A stretch of DNA of 27,381 nt, taken from contig CAYWKV010000017.1 in assembly GCA_964458835.1 (NCBI GenBank), positions 1 through 27,381 on the forward strand. The letters run 5' to 3'. This DNA comes from JAHJQQ01 sp964458835. GTDB taxonomy: Bacteria > Pseudomonadota > Gammaproteobacteria > Thiohalobacterales > Thiohalobacteraceae. Positions 1-6,906 of the stretch are shown piece by piece. The notes under the pieces are model-generated. The model made no database searches and was not told the origin of the DNA. It saw only the letters and a program-made list of their open reading frames with translations. Position numbers and translations under genes: made by a program. Positions within the stretch are counted from its first letter, which is position 1; each line of letters opens with the position of its first letter.

Positions 1-113
1 TGTTTTCCGTGGCAGATTTCAGGTTTCGTGGATTCCGCGGGTTTCGTGGCCAAAGGCTTTTGTCCGTGTCTTCCGTGGCCAGCTTTGGGTTTCGTGGATT
101 CCATGGCTTCCGT
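1..113. repeat. Right arm of a composite CGTGG repeat element
   Basis: This stretch is made of repeated TTTCGTGG and TTCCGTGG units, including the pair CCGTGTCTTCCGTGGC. The same units occur at 2534-2610 in this orientation and at 2313-2377 and 27332-27381 in the opposite orientation. It is therefore probably the right half of an element whose left half lies before the window. It ends about 17 bases before the start codon of the phosphoesterase gene, so that gene's promoter lies in or beyond the repeat. Confidence 0.8.
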
Positions 114-129
114 GGTAGGCTATGCGGAC

Positions 130-960
130 ATGAAACTCGCCGTCCTCTCCGACATCCATGGCAACGTCCCGGCGCTGGCCGCGGTCCTCGACGACATCGA
201 GCGCTGGGGCGCCGACCACCTGATCGTCAACGGCGATCTGGTCAGCCGCGGGCCGCACAGCCTGGAGTGCCTGCGCCTGCTCCAGGCGCGCGCACCCGGC
301 GGCCATTTCCTGACCGGCAACCACGAAACCTACGTGCTGCGCTGTGCCGACCAGCCGGCCGACCCGGAGAGTCCGACGCACGACATCGACCGCTTCGCCG
401 ACTGGGCGCTGCGGCAACTGGGGGCGGCCGTGGACGACATCCGCGCCTGGGGCGATCACCTCGACCTGACCGACCTGGAGGGTGCTGCGACCGCCCATGT
501 CACCCACGGGTCGCGGCTCGGCAACCGCGACGGCATCTCGGCACGCACCCGCGACGACGACCTGCCCGCCAAACTGGGCGAGCCGCGCGCCCTGTTCATC
601 GGCTCGCACACCCATAGGCCGCTGCTGCGGCGTTTCAACGGTACCCTGGTGGTGAACACCGGCTCGGTGGGGCAGCCGATGGACGGCGATCCGCGGGCCG
701 CCTATGGCCGCTTCACGCTGATCGGCGGCCGCTGGGAGGCCGAGATCGCGCGGGTGGCTTATGACAAGGCGCGGGCGGAGCGGGATTTCGTCGACAGCGG
801 CTTTCTGGCCGAGGCCGGGCCCATGGCGCGGCTGATCTATCTGGAGTTGCGGCAGTCGCGCGCCCATGTCGGGCCGTGGCGGAACCGATACCTCGAGGCG
901 GTGAAGGCGCGGGCGCTGAGCGTGACCGCGTCGGTCGACGCTTATCTGCGCGGGCTGTAA
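130..960 (+). CDS. Calcineurin-like metallophosphoesterase
   Basis: A 276-residue cytoplasmic protein of the calcineurin-like (YfcE/MJ0936-like) metallophosphoesterase family, which uses two metal ions to hydrolyse phosphoesters. Visible metal-site motifs are D8-x-H10 (SDIHGN), GD36LVSRGP, GN64H65E, and a C-terminal SHTHRP near residue 160. Length is normal for the family. The ATG at 130 is chosen because the family starts just before the first beta strand (MKLAVLSDIHGN). In-frame starts at 28 and 103 would translate repeat sequence. The Shine-Dalgarno is weak. The protein has no signal peptide. Substrate cannot be read from the sequence: cyclic nucleotides, dinucleotides or phosphoproteins are all possible. 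The next gene follows after 46 bases in the same direction and may be co-transcribed. Confidence 0.9.
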   Translation: MKLAVLSDIHGNVPALAAVLDDIERWGADHLIVNGDLVSRGPHSLECLRLLQARAPGGHFLTGNHETYVLRCADQPADPESPTHDIDRFADWALRQLGAAVDDIRAWGDHLDLTDLEGAATAHVTHGSRLGNRDGISARTRDDDLPAKLGEPRALFIGSHTHRPLLRRFNGTLVVNTGSVGQPMDGDPRAAYGRFTLIGGRWEAEIARVAYDKARAERDFVDSGFLAEAGPMARLIYLELRQSRAHVGPWRNRYLEAVKARALSVTASVDAYLRGL

Positions 961-1006
961 AGTCACCGCCCGCAATGTTTGTCATGATCGGAAACGGGAG
1001 GGCGCG

Positions 1007-1273
1007 ATGCCTTACGTGAACAGGACGGCGCGCGAGCGTCTGGATGGCGGTCGCGCGCCGCAGGATGCCGGTGAGCTGAATTATGCCATCAGTCGGCTGA
1101 TCGACGCCTATCTGCACCGGCACGGCGGCATCCGCTATGCGCAGATCAACGAAGTGATCGGCGTGCTGGAGTGCGCCAAGCTGGAACTCTACCGGCGGGT
1201 CGCCGTGCCGTACGAGGAGCGCAAACGCATCGAGAACGGCGAGGTCTATGCCGTTCTGCAGAACGGCTCCTAG
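1007..1273 (+). CDS. Small conserved protein of unknown function (DUF6899-like)
   Basis: An 88-residue soluble protein with a good Shine-Dalgarno (GGGAGG) before the ATG. The central part (GELNYAISRLIDAYL, then VIGVLECAKLELYRRVAVPYE) and the ending NGEVY look like a small family found in bacteria and phages that I recall as DUF6899. The family number is from memory and may be wrong. It is predicted mostly helical. No catalytic motif is visible and no function is assigned. Its stop codon (TAG, 1271-1273) coincides with the outer edge of the palindromic element that follows. Confidence 0.75.
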   Translation: MPYVNRTARERLDGGRAPQDAGELNYAISRLIDAYLHRHGGIRYAQINEVIGVLECAKLELYRRVAVPYEERKRIENGEVYAVLQNGS

Positions 1274-1417
1274 CGGTAATGGCGCTTACTTAAAACCATT
1301 CTTGGCCACGGAAGCACACGGAACAACACGGAAGGATTCAATATGCAAACCCGGGATCATCCTCCCGGCGCGGTCTACGGACTCTGGGCATTATTGAGCT
1401 TTCCACAAAACATGACA

Positions 1418-1554
1418 TTTGTAGGAGCGGGGGGGGGGTGGGCGGCCGGGGCGCCGGGCAAGCGCCGCGCGGCCTCGCGGCCCCGCACAAACNNNNNNNN
1501 NNCGCCGCCGGCCCCCCCGCGCTGTTTGCGCGCCACCCCCCCCGCTCCTACAAA
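1418..1554. repeat. GTAGGAGCG REP-like palindrome inside element B
   Basis: Left arm TTTGTAGGAGCG followed by a G run (1418-1441) pairs with a C run and CGCTCCTACAAA (1533-1554). The GTAGGAGCG hairpin is a familiar extragenic palindrome type in Pseudomonas and Xanthomonas relatives. The interior is extremely GC-rich and holds the 10-N gap, probably because the hairpin stalled sequencing. Confidence 0.7.
1493..1502. other. Assembly gap of 10 N
   Basis: Ten unknown bases sit in the loop of the GC-rich GTAGGAGCG palindrome. The true gap length is unknown. Confidence 1.
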
Positions 1555-1678
1555 ATCTATCCTGCAATTAGGGATGTTCAGTAAGCCTTTTTCCGTGTTG
1601 TTCCGTATGCTTCCGTGGCCATTTATACAAGATATCGGCTTACGGTAAGTGCCATTCCGCCTGGGGGGACAGAGGGGT

Positions 1679-1710
1679 GGCCCGGGCGGGGCCGCGGTGC
1701 CGCCCGGGCC
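1679..1710 (-). terminator. GC-rich hairpin after the glycine-zipper gene
   Basis: A perfect 11-bp stem (GGCCCGGGCGG at 1679-1689 and its complement at 1700-1710) with a 10-base loop lies 7 bases after the stop of the minus-strand gene. There is no U tract, so it is a weak intrinsic terminator or an mRNA 3-prime stabiliser. Confidence 0.45.
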
Positions 1711-1717
1711 GCGCCGT

Positions 1718-2203
1718 CTACTGACGGTAGCCGATGTCGCGGCCGATCGAGCCGCCGAGGATCGCGCCGGCCACCGTCGCGACATCCTTGCCGCGGCCCT
1801 TGCCGACCTGATTGCCGAGCACGCCGCCGATGATGCCGCCGACGATCATCGGGGTGGCCGAGCGGTAGTCGCCCGCAGTGGGCGGATAGCGGACCGGCTC
1901 GTCGCGGTAGTAGCGCGGCTCGTCGTAATAGCGGGCCTCTTCGTACACCGGCCGTTCGACCACCACCACGCGCTCGACCACCGGTTCCGGATAGTAGTGA
2001 TGTTCGTGCACCACGGTGCGGCGATGTTCGTGTTTGTGCTTCTTGTGCCGCGGAGGACGGCGTTCCTCGTAGCGGTAGCCGTCGTCGTACCCGCTGTAGT
2101 AGTGGTTGTTCACGACATACTTGTCCGCCTGCGCCAACGGTGCCGCGGCCAGGGCGGCGCCGCTCACGGCGAGGCTGATCAGGACGCGTTGCAGTCGGTT
2201 CAT
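1718..2203 (-). CDS. Glycine-zipper (17 kDa antigen-like) envelope protein
   Basis: A 161-residue exported protein. The N-terminus MNRLQRVLISLAVSGAALAA, ending in AQA|DK near residue 26, is a Sec signal peptide. No lipobox cysteine is seen, so it is probably not a lipoprotein, unlike many relatives. Residues about 30-110 are low-complexity and rich in Tyr, Arg, His and Glu (HKKHKHEHRR, EARYYDEPRYYRDEP). The C-terminal 45 residues form a glycine-zipper 2TM segment (PMIVGGIIGGVLGNQVGKG, then GAILGGSIGRDIG), as in the Rickettsia 17 kDa antigen family. The ATG at 2203 has an AAGGAG site. An upstream extension would precede the signal peptide and is unlikely. The role is envelope-associated but otherwise unknown. 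Confidence 0.85.
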   Translation of the reverse strand: MNRLQRVLISLAVSGAALAAAPLAQADKYVVNNHYYSGYDDGYRYEERRPPRHKKHKHEHRRTVVHEHHYYPEPVVERVVVVERPVYEEARYYDEPRYYRDEPVRYPPTAGDYRSATPMIVGGIIGGVLGNQVGKGRGKDVATVAGAILGGSIGRDIGYRQ

Positions 2204-2227
2204 CGCTGGTCTCCTTATGGTGTCCCG

Positions 2228-2244
2228 GCTCGGTATCTCCGAGC
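2228..2244 (-). promoter_or_regulatory. Inverted repeat in the leader of the glycine-zipper gene
   Basis: A perfect 6-bp stem (GCTCGG-TATCT-CCGAGC) lies 25-41 bases before the start codon. It could be a leader hairpin or an operator. Confidence 0.35.
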
Positions 2245-2292
2245 GTCGACAGCAGACTAGCAACCCGAAACTGAACGCCGCCTTAACGGGGC

Positions 2293-2622
2293 GAAACGCC
2301 TAGAAAACTTTCTTGGCCACGAAACCCACGAAATCCACGAAACCCGAAACCGGCCACGGAAAACACGAAAAGCACGGACGATTTCGATGTTGTCGAGGCC
2401 CTGATGCCGCGACGGGCTTTCCAAGGATAAACGGCTGCATTCACCACGGGCGCGCACGGAAGGCCAGGCTGAAGCGGGTTGTCAATTCCGTGCGCCTCCG
2501 TGGCAGCAAGGGCGTTTTTCAGCCCAAAGAATTTTTCGTGGATTTCGTGGGTTTCGTGGCTAAAGGCTTTTGTCCGTGTTTTCCGTGGCAGGCTTTAGGT
2601 TTCGTGGCTAAATCGGCGTTTC
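2293..2622. repeat. Composite palindromic element C (nested inverted repeats)
   Basis: This fills most of the 462-base gene-free stretch at 2204-2665. Outer ends are GAAACGCC (2293-2300) and its complement (2615-2622). Large arms at 2313-2377 and 2534-2610 consist of a CCACGAAA module (GCCACGAAACCCACGAAA) and a CCACGGAA module (GCCACGGAAAACACG) in mirrored order. Inside them is a smaller pair, 2444-2461 against 2486-2503, identical at 16 of 18 positions. No coding frame is convincing. The same modules occur at 1-113 and 27332-27381. Confidence 0.8.
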
Positions 2623-2665
2623 CCACAGCCCGAGCCGGGAGCGTGCCTTCCGCGTGCGCGGGCGC

Positions 2666-3073
2666 TCAGGTCTCTTCTTCTTCCGCGGCGTCGATCCAGG
2701 CGCCTTCGTCGTCTCCCCCGCCGAGGTCGTTCAGACCCTCTTCTTCCGCGGGTTTCGCGGCCTTGGCCGGTGCGCCGCGTTCCGGGATGTTCAGCGGACG
2801 GGCGTGGGCGTGCTTGAAGGCGCGCCGCGCGGCGCCGTAGGCGGCGTCCAGCGCATCGATCAGCTTGGCCTCGGACGGTTTCAGTTCGCGCAGCTTGGGC
2901 TCGACGATCTCGCGGGTGTACTCGAGGATCTCGTTGCGCGCGAGATTGAAGACGTAGGTGGTCTTGCGGTTGCCCGTGTCCAGCCGCTCGTCGCGGATCA
3001 CGGCAGTGCTCTTGTCGCCGGCCTCGAGGTAGCCGTACCAGAGGGGGCCTTTGTTCTTGGACGATCCCGACAT
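2666..3073 (-). CDS. Conserved hypothetical protein
   Basis: A 135-residue soluble protein that I do not recognise. Residues 1-90 are well structured (MSGSSKNKGPLWYGYLEAGD, then NLARNEILEYTREIVEPKLR). The last 45 residues are an acidic, low-complexity tail (EEEGLNDLGGGDDEGAWIDA, ending EEEET). There is no signal peptide or membrane segment. I choose the ATG at 3073 because AGGTGA, five bases upstream, is a good Shine-Dalgarno. The GTG at 3082 lies inside that site. It sits downstream of metA on the same strand, 140 bases away, and could share its transcript. No function is assigned. Confidence 0.75.
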   Translation of the reverse strand: MSGSSKNKGPLWYGYLEAGDKSTAVIRDERLDTGNRKTTYVFNLARNEILEYTREIVEPKLRELKPSEAKLIDALDAAYGAARRAFKHAHARPLNIPERGAPAKAAKPAEEEGLNDLGGGDDEGAWIDAAEEEET

Positions 3074-3188
3074 TGTGTTCACCTGAACGCTGAAGGATGG
3101 GCTCCGTGGGTGCGCCCGACGGGGGCGCGTGGCGGAATATTAGCCAGACGGAGCGATCTGTCCAGAGGGGGAGCGGGAAAGGGCCACC

Positions 3189-3209
3189 CCGGCCGCGCCG
3201 GGCGGCCGG
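3189..3209 (-). terminator. GC hairpin after metA
   Basis: CCGGCC at 3189-3194 pairs with GGCCGG at 3204-3209, five bases past the metA stop on the minus strand, followed by a CCCTTTCCC stretch. This is a weak terminator candidate. Confidence 0.35.
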
Positions 3210-3213
3210 CCGG

Positions 3214-4284
3214 TCAGCCGCCCAGGCCGAGGGGGTCGCTCGGGTCGACCCCCTCCATGAAGGGCCGGCGCCGGTCGGCATCGGTGGTCTGGTAGACCTT
3301 GCCGACCCAGTTGTTGCGGATGGCCTCGGCGGTGTCGTGCCAGGTGTTGTCGATCTGCGGCAGGATGAGCGCCTCGGGCAGTTCCGGCGCCGGCCGGCCC
3401 GCGGCGCGGGCAGCCTCCAGGGCCTCGCGGTGCTCGCCCAGGATGGCCTGGGTCTGCAGACTGAAGTAGTTGTCGGGGAAGGGCGGATAGTCGGGCCGCG
3501 CGCCGCCGGCGTAGCGCAGCACCTCGCGCTTGTATTCCTTGAGCAGGCTGATGCTGTCGTATTCCGGGTGGCCCTGCAGGAACACCAGCCGGAAGCCATC
3601 CTCGCTGACCGCGAGGTGCACGCCGGCCTCGGCGCTCTCGGCCAGCACCGTCAGCCCGGCCGCCTCGAACTGGTCGCGATCGATCTGGTTGAAGCGCGAG
3701 TGGGGCACGTCGAAGCGCGTGTTCACGCCCAGCACCAGCGGGTGGCGGCGATCGACCAGCCGGTGCGAATACACCCCCCAGCGCTTGAAGCCCAGCGGCC
3801 GGCGCTTCTGGTTGTAGCGGAACTGCATGACCGCGTGCGTCGCCAGGCAGGAGCACAGTGTCGAGGTGACGTTCTCGTAGGCCCAGTCGATGACCTCGAT
3901 CAGCGGCTCCCAGAAGGGCTGTTCGGCGAGTTCGGTGCCCTGGACGTTGGCGCCGGTGATGATCAGCGCATCGAGCCCGGCCGCCTTGATCTGGCCGAAG
4001 GTCTCGTAGTAGCGCTCCACGTGCGCGCGTCCCTCCTTGCCGCGCTCGACTGCGTCGAGGGTGAAGGGATGCATGTAGAACTGTGCGATCTGGTTGCTCT
4101 CGCCGACCAGGCGGAAGAACTGCCGCTCGGTCGCGGCCAGGGCGGCGTCCGGCATCATGTTCAGCAGGCCGATATGCAGCTCGCGGATGTCCTGATGGAC
4201 GGCCTCCTCGCCGGGCAGGATGGTCTCGCCCTCCTCTTCCAGGCGGGCGAAGGCGGGCAGAGCGGAATTGGCGACCAGGGGCAT
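3214..4284 (-). CDS. metA: Homoserine O-acyltransferase, MetA/HTS family
   Basis: A 356-residue cytoplasmic enzyme of the MetA (HTS) glutamine-amidotransferase-like fold. It transfers succinyl or acetyl from CoA to the hydroxyl of L-homoserine, the first committed step of methionine synthesis. Catalytic residues are visible: the nucleophile C146 in STLCSCLATH, aligned with C142 of E. coli MetA, and H239 and E241 in GHPEYD. The substrate region IGLLNMMPDAALAATERQF is intact. The start at 4284 (MPLVANSALP) fits the family, and 17 residues upstream look non-coding. At the position that separates succinyl from acetyl users (TGAPLG against TGAPVE), this protein has TGANVQ, so the acyl donor is uncertain. 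No SAM riboswitch was recognised in the 154 bases upstream. Confidence 0.92.
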   Translation of the reverse strand: MPLVANSALPAFARLEEEGETILPGEEAVHQDIRELHIGLLNMMPDAALAATERQFFRLVGESNQIAQFYMHPFTLDAVERGKEGRAHVERYYETFGQIKAAGLDALIITGANVQGTELAEQPFWEPLIEVIDWAYENVTSTLCSCLATHAVMQFRYNQKRRPLGFKRWGVYSHRLVDRRHPLVLGVNTRFDVPHSRFNQIDRDQFEAAGLTVLAESAEAGVHLAVSEDGFRLVFLQGHPEYDSISLLKEYKREVLRYAGGARPDYPPFPDNYFSLQTQAILGEHREALEAARAAGRPAPELPEALILPQIDNTWHDTAEAIRNNWVGKVYQTTDADRRRPFMEGVDPSDPLGLGG

Positions 4285-4396
4285 GGGCTGAGCGTCTCCG
4301 GACGATGCATGGCGCCACGGCGGCGCGGTGCACATTATACCGAAGATAGGGCCGGCGGCTCGGCTGCCGGGGAGCGACTGCGGGGTGCGCCGGGGC

Positions 4397-4422
4397 GGCC
4401 CCCCCCCGGCCGGGAGGGGGCC
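4397..4422 (-). terminator. GC-rich hairpin after the porin gene
   Basis: GGCCCCC at 4397-4403 pairs with GGGGGCC at 4416-4422, 17 bases past the porin stop codon on the minus strand. There is no clear U tract, so efficiency is uncertain. Confidence 0.45.
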
Positions 4423-4438
4423 ACCCGGGCGCGGTCGA

Positions 4439-5719
4439 TCAGAAGGTGAAGTCCGCCATCAGCCAGAACTTCTGCACGTCGGTGCGCTGGACAGGGTTGC
4501 GGGCCACGTTGGTGGCGTTCTTGTCGGCCGAGTAGTCCGCGTACTTGGCGATCACCTTGAGCTGCTTGTTGACGGGCTTGATGGCCAGCAGCTTCCATTC
4601 GTCGCCGTAGTCGTAGTCGTCGTTGTCGCTCTGGAAGTCGTGGTAGCCCGCCATCAGCTTGAAGCCGGCCACCGCGCCGCTGACCTCGATGCTGGTATCC
4701 ACCAGGCCGTCGGGCAGGCCGTTCGGCGACACGGCGGTGGCGAGGAACTTGTCGGCCCAGCCGTTATGCGCATGCACGGTCGACAGCGGCGTCGTCAGGC
4801 TGTAGGTGCCGTTGCCGCTGAGCTGTTCCTGGTTCAGCTTGACGGAAATCCCCTTGAATCCAAGCCCCAGCGTCACCCAGTAGTAGTCTGCGTCGCGTGG
4901 CCGGCCGTCGGCGTGGTCGCTCTGGTCGGCGTATTCCGCCGTGTACAGCAGTTTCACGGCCTCGTTGATGGCATGGTCGCCGTCCAGGCGCAGGCCCAGA
5001 GTGCGCGTCGACAGTGCCTCGAAGGCCGGATCCTGGAAGTCGAGGAAGTAGCCGTAGCCGACGATCTTGACGAAGGCCAGGCCGCTGTAGGCAACGTTGA
5101 CCAGGTGGGTGTCCATGTCCCAGTCGCTGAACGTCGGGTGGTCCTCGCCGAACAGACGGTTCACGTTGTCGACGTAACCATAGAAGATCGTGGTATCGGA
5201 CAGCGACCGGTTGGATACGGTGAATGCATCCATGCTCACGGAGTTCTGCCGCCAGCCGACGGGGCCCACCCACCGCTCATTGTCGAAGCTGATGTACTGC
5301 CGGCCTAGCTGCAGCGTGGTATCGGCCAGGCCCGAATAGGCGAGAAAAACCTGATTCACCTCGGTGGACTCGGGATCCAGCACGACCGGGTACCGTGTGT
5401 GGCCGTTGACGGTGCTGTTGAAGTCCTCGCTGCCGAAGGCGCGCACGTCCTCCATTTCGACCACGACGCCGAAGCGGTTCCAGTCCGCGGTCCTGTAGCC
5501 CAGCCGGGTGCGCAGCGTGAAGGCGTGCGCGTCCTCGGTGAAGTTCTCTTCGTCCACGAATTCATAGCGCGGCCGCAACTGGCCGTAGGCCTTACCGCCG
5601 GTCACGGCCTCCAGCAGGCTGCCGGCCTGCGGGTGCTCGTCGGCCGTCGCGGCGCCGGTCAGCAGCAATCCCATGCAGGCTGTCACGCCTGCTGCAACAC
5701 GGGTGATGGTGAGTGACAT
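4439..5719 (-). CDS. Outer-membrane porin (alginate-export-like beta barrel)
   Basis: A 426-residue exported protein. MSLTITRVAAGVTACMGLLL and onward, ending ATA|DE near residue 27, is a signal peptide. The rest has alternating beta-strand patterns (YGQLRPRYEFVDEENF, FTLRTRLGYRTADWNRFGVV, TLQLGRQYISFDNERWVG) and ends in a strand with C-terminal phenylalanine (FWLMADFTF), the usual barrel-assembly signal. The pattern matches porins annotated as alginate export or phosphate-selective-like. The actual substrate cannot be inferred from the family name. The ATG at 5719 has a TAGGAG site. A sigma-54-type promoter lies about 100 bases upstream, shared head to head with the RND operon. From context it may admit a small anion such as thiocyanate, which is inference only. 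Confidence 0.85.
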   Translation of the reverse strand: MSLTITRVAAGVTACMGLLLTGAATADEHPQAGSLLEAVTGGKAYGQLRPRYEFVDEENFTEDAHAFTLRTRLGYRTADWNRFGVVVEMEDVRAFGSEDFNSTVNGHTRYPVVLDPESTEVNQVFLAYSGLADTTLQLGRQYISFDNERWVGPVGWRQNSVSMDAFTVSNRSLSDTTIFYGYVDNVNRLFGEDHPTFSDWDMDTHLVNVAYSGLAFVKIVGYGYFLDFQDPAFEALSTRTLGLRLDGDHAINEAVKLLYTAEYADQSDHADGRPRDADYYWVTLGLGFKGISVKLNQEQLSGNGTYSLTTPLSTVHAHNGWADKFLATAVSPNGLPDGLVDTSIEVSGAVAGFKLMAGYHDFQSDNDDYDYGDEWKLLAIKPVNKQLKVIAKYADYSADKNATNVARNPVQRTDVQKFWLMADFTF

Positions 5720-5821
5720 GTGTATCGATCTCCTATAGGTGGTGGTGTGCATTGTTCTTATGGTTGTTCGATGGCTCGAGCGTTCGCCGCGCCTCCCGTC
5801 GTCGCGCGGCGCTGGGGCCGG

Positions 5822-5837
5822 AGCAATGCCTGTGCCA
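5822..5837 (-). promoter_or_regulatory. Sigma-54 (-24/-12) promoter of the porin gene
   Basis: Read on the minus strand the sequence is TGGCACAGGCATTGCT, matching TGGCAC-N5-TTGCT with exactly ten bases between GG and GC. Transcription would start near 5811, giving a leader of about 92 bases before the ATG at 5719. Confidence 0.8.
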
Positions 5838-5844
5838 GCTGTGT

Positions 5845-5861
5845 CCGGAATGAAATTCCGG
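5845..5861. promoter_or_regulatory. Perfect 17-bp palindrome next to the porin promoter
   Basis: CCGGAAT-GAA-ATTCCGG is a perfect 7-bp inverted repeat with a 3-base centre, 8 bases upstream of the porin -24 box. It differs from the 17-bp sites assigned to the NtrC-type regulator, so it may bind another protein, possibly a repressor. The binding protein is unknown. Confidence 0.45.
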
Positions 5862-5898
5862 GCATTTGGGCGCCACACTGCGTGTTTTCGCGTGGCCG

Positions 5899-5915
5899 TG
5901 TTTCAACTCGGAACG
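5899..5915. promoter_or_regulatory. Candidate upstream activator site between porin and RND operon
   Basis: TGTTTC-AACTC-GGAACG has the same GTTYC-N5-GGAACG layout as the two sites before the thiocyanate dehydrogenase operon. Its centre (5907) is 71 bases from the porin -24 GG and 73 bases from the RND -24 GG. This is the usual distance for a sigma-54 activator serving both directions. The left half is imperfect. Confidence 0.55.
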
Positions 5916-5978
5916 TGCACATGAAACATCCGCGCGGCCTGAAACAGATGACTCCCGGATTTACCGGAGATTTTTCCG

Positions 5979-5994
5979 TGGCATGGATGTTGCT
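5979..5994 (+). promoter_or_regulatory. Sigma-54 (-24/-12) promoter of the RND operon
   Basis: TGGCATGGATGTTGCT matches the consensus TGGCAYR-N4-TTGCW, with GG and GC exactly ten bases apart. Transcription would start near 6005, 44 bases before the first adaptor's ATG. Confidence 0.8.
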
Positions 5995-6048
5995 CCGAGG
6001 GCTATGGCCGCGCTGCTGCAGCAGGCGGGCGTATGCCGAGGAGATGAC

Positions 6049-6906
6049 ATGGCTGGAAAGGCTTTCATGGGACGGTTGTGCGCGCTGTGCATGGCGCTGC
6101 CGGCCGTCGTGTGTGCGCACAGCGATGCGGGCGCGTTCGCCGGCGGTGACGTCGCGGCGACGGCCGTCGCGGCGCAGGACGCCGGCCCCCAACGCTACGC
6201 GGCGCAGGTACGGGTCGATCCCCGTGAGGTCATCGGCGTGGTGCTCAAGGTCAATGCGCGCATCGTCGCGCTGCGTGACATCTATCCCGGCCGGTCCGTG
6301 AAACAGGGCGAGGTGCTGGCTGAATTCGAAAGCGCGGAGCTGGAAACCATTCAGCGCACGTACGCCGAGACCTTCGCCAACCTCGAACTCGTCAAGGCCT
6401 TCAGCACCACGGCGGAGGAGAAGCTGATCGAGGGACAGATGAATCTGCAATGGCGCGGCCTCAGCGAAGAGGACGTGCGCACGCTGGAGGACACCCGCAC
6501 ACCGGTGCGCCGAGTGGGCATACGGGCGCCGCAGGACGGCTACGTGGTCGACGTCGCCATCACCGAGGGTCAGGTGATCAACCCGGGCGCCCAGTCCGGG
6601 CTGTTCAGCCTGAGCGGCACCACGCTTTTCCGCATCGCCGATCCCGAAGCCTTTCTGGTCGAGGCCGAGCTGCCGCTGGCGCAGGCGCGTGATCTGAAGC
6701 CGGAGGACACGGTCTGGCTGCACCTGTCGCCGACGGCGGCACCCCTGGAGGCGCTGGTCGAAGAGGTCGTGCCGTTGACCGGCGTGGCCGGCATGCGGCG
6801 CACGGTGCGCCTGCGGCCGCTCGCCAGCGCGTCGCTGCTCGGGCTGCGCGACGGTCAGCGCCTCACGGTCTCCCTGGACGCGGAGGAGGAAGCGCATGCG
6901 CACTGA
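6049..6906 (+). CDS. RND efflux periplasmic adaptor, first of two
   Basis: A 285-residue protein with a Sec signal peptide (cleavage near residue 22, VVCA|HSDAGAFAGG). The barrel-sandwich (lipoyl-like) halves are visible at VLKVNARIVALRDIYPGRSV and, after the hairpin, VGIRAPQDGYVVDVAITEGQ, then GTTLFRIADPEAFLVEAELP. It is a membrane-fusion protein linking an inner-membrane RND pump to the outer membrane. It is shorter than typical CzcB or CusB proteins. The ATG at 6049 has a GGAG site 5-6 bases upstream. An upstream extension to 5866 would overlap the sigma-54 promoter and lacks a signal peptide. Its last 11 bases overlap the second adaptor, so the two are translationally coupled. Both mature proteins begin with almost the same HSDA-x-AFAGG motif. 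Confidence 0.88.
   Translation: MAGKAFMGRLCALCMALPAVVCAHSDAGAFAGGDVAATAVAAQDAGPQRYAAQVRVDPREVIGVVLKVNARIVALRDIYPGRSVKQGEVLAEFESAELETIQRTYAETFANLELVKAFSTTAEEKLIEGQMNLQWRGLSEEDVRTLEDTRTPVRRVGIRAPQDGYVVDVAITEGQVINPGAQSGLFSLSGTTLFRIADPEAFLVEAELPLAQARDLKPEDTVWLHLSPTAAPLEALVEEVVPLTGVAGMRRTVRLRPLASASLLGLRDGQRLTVSLDAEEEAHAH

Larger units (their letters stand above)
1273..1660. repeat. Composite palindromic element B (nested inverted repeats)
   Basis: This gene-free stretch between convergent genes is a nested palindrome. Outer arms are 1273-1289 and 1645-1660 (GCGGTAATGGCGCTTAC against its complement, with one indel and one mismatch). Middle arms are 1303-1333 and 1591-1621, 31 bp with a single mismatch and built from CCACGGAA units. 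An inner GTAGGAGCG palindrome lies between them. No open frame with coding character is visible. The layout resembles a non-autonomous mobile element or a large REP-type element. It may also end transcription of the two convergent genes. Confidence 0.8.

Noticed and set aside
1..129. Starting the phosphoesterase at base 28 or 103.
   Set aside because: The extra residues would be translated from the intergenic repeat, and the family begins at the strand encoded from 130.
4285..4438. A SAM riboswitch or MetJ-type operator upstream of metA.
   Set aside because: No recognisable riboswitch core or repeated MetJ boxes were seen. The region is mainly a GC hairpin belonging to the porin gene's end.
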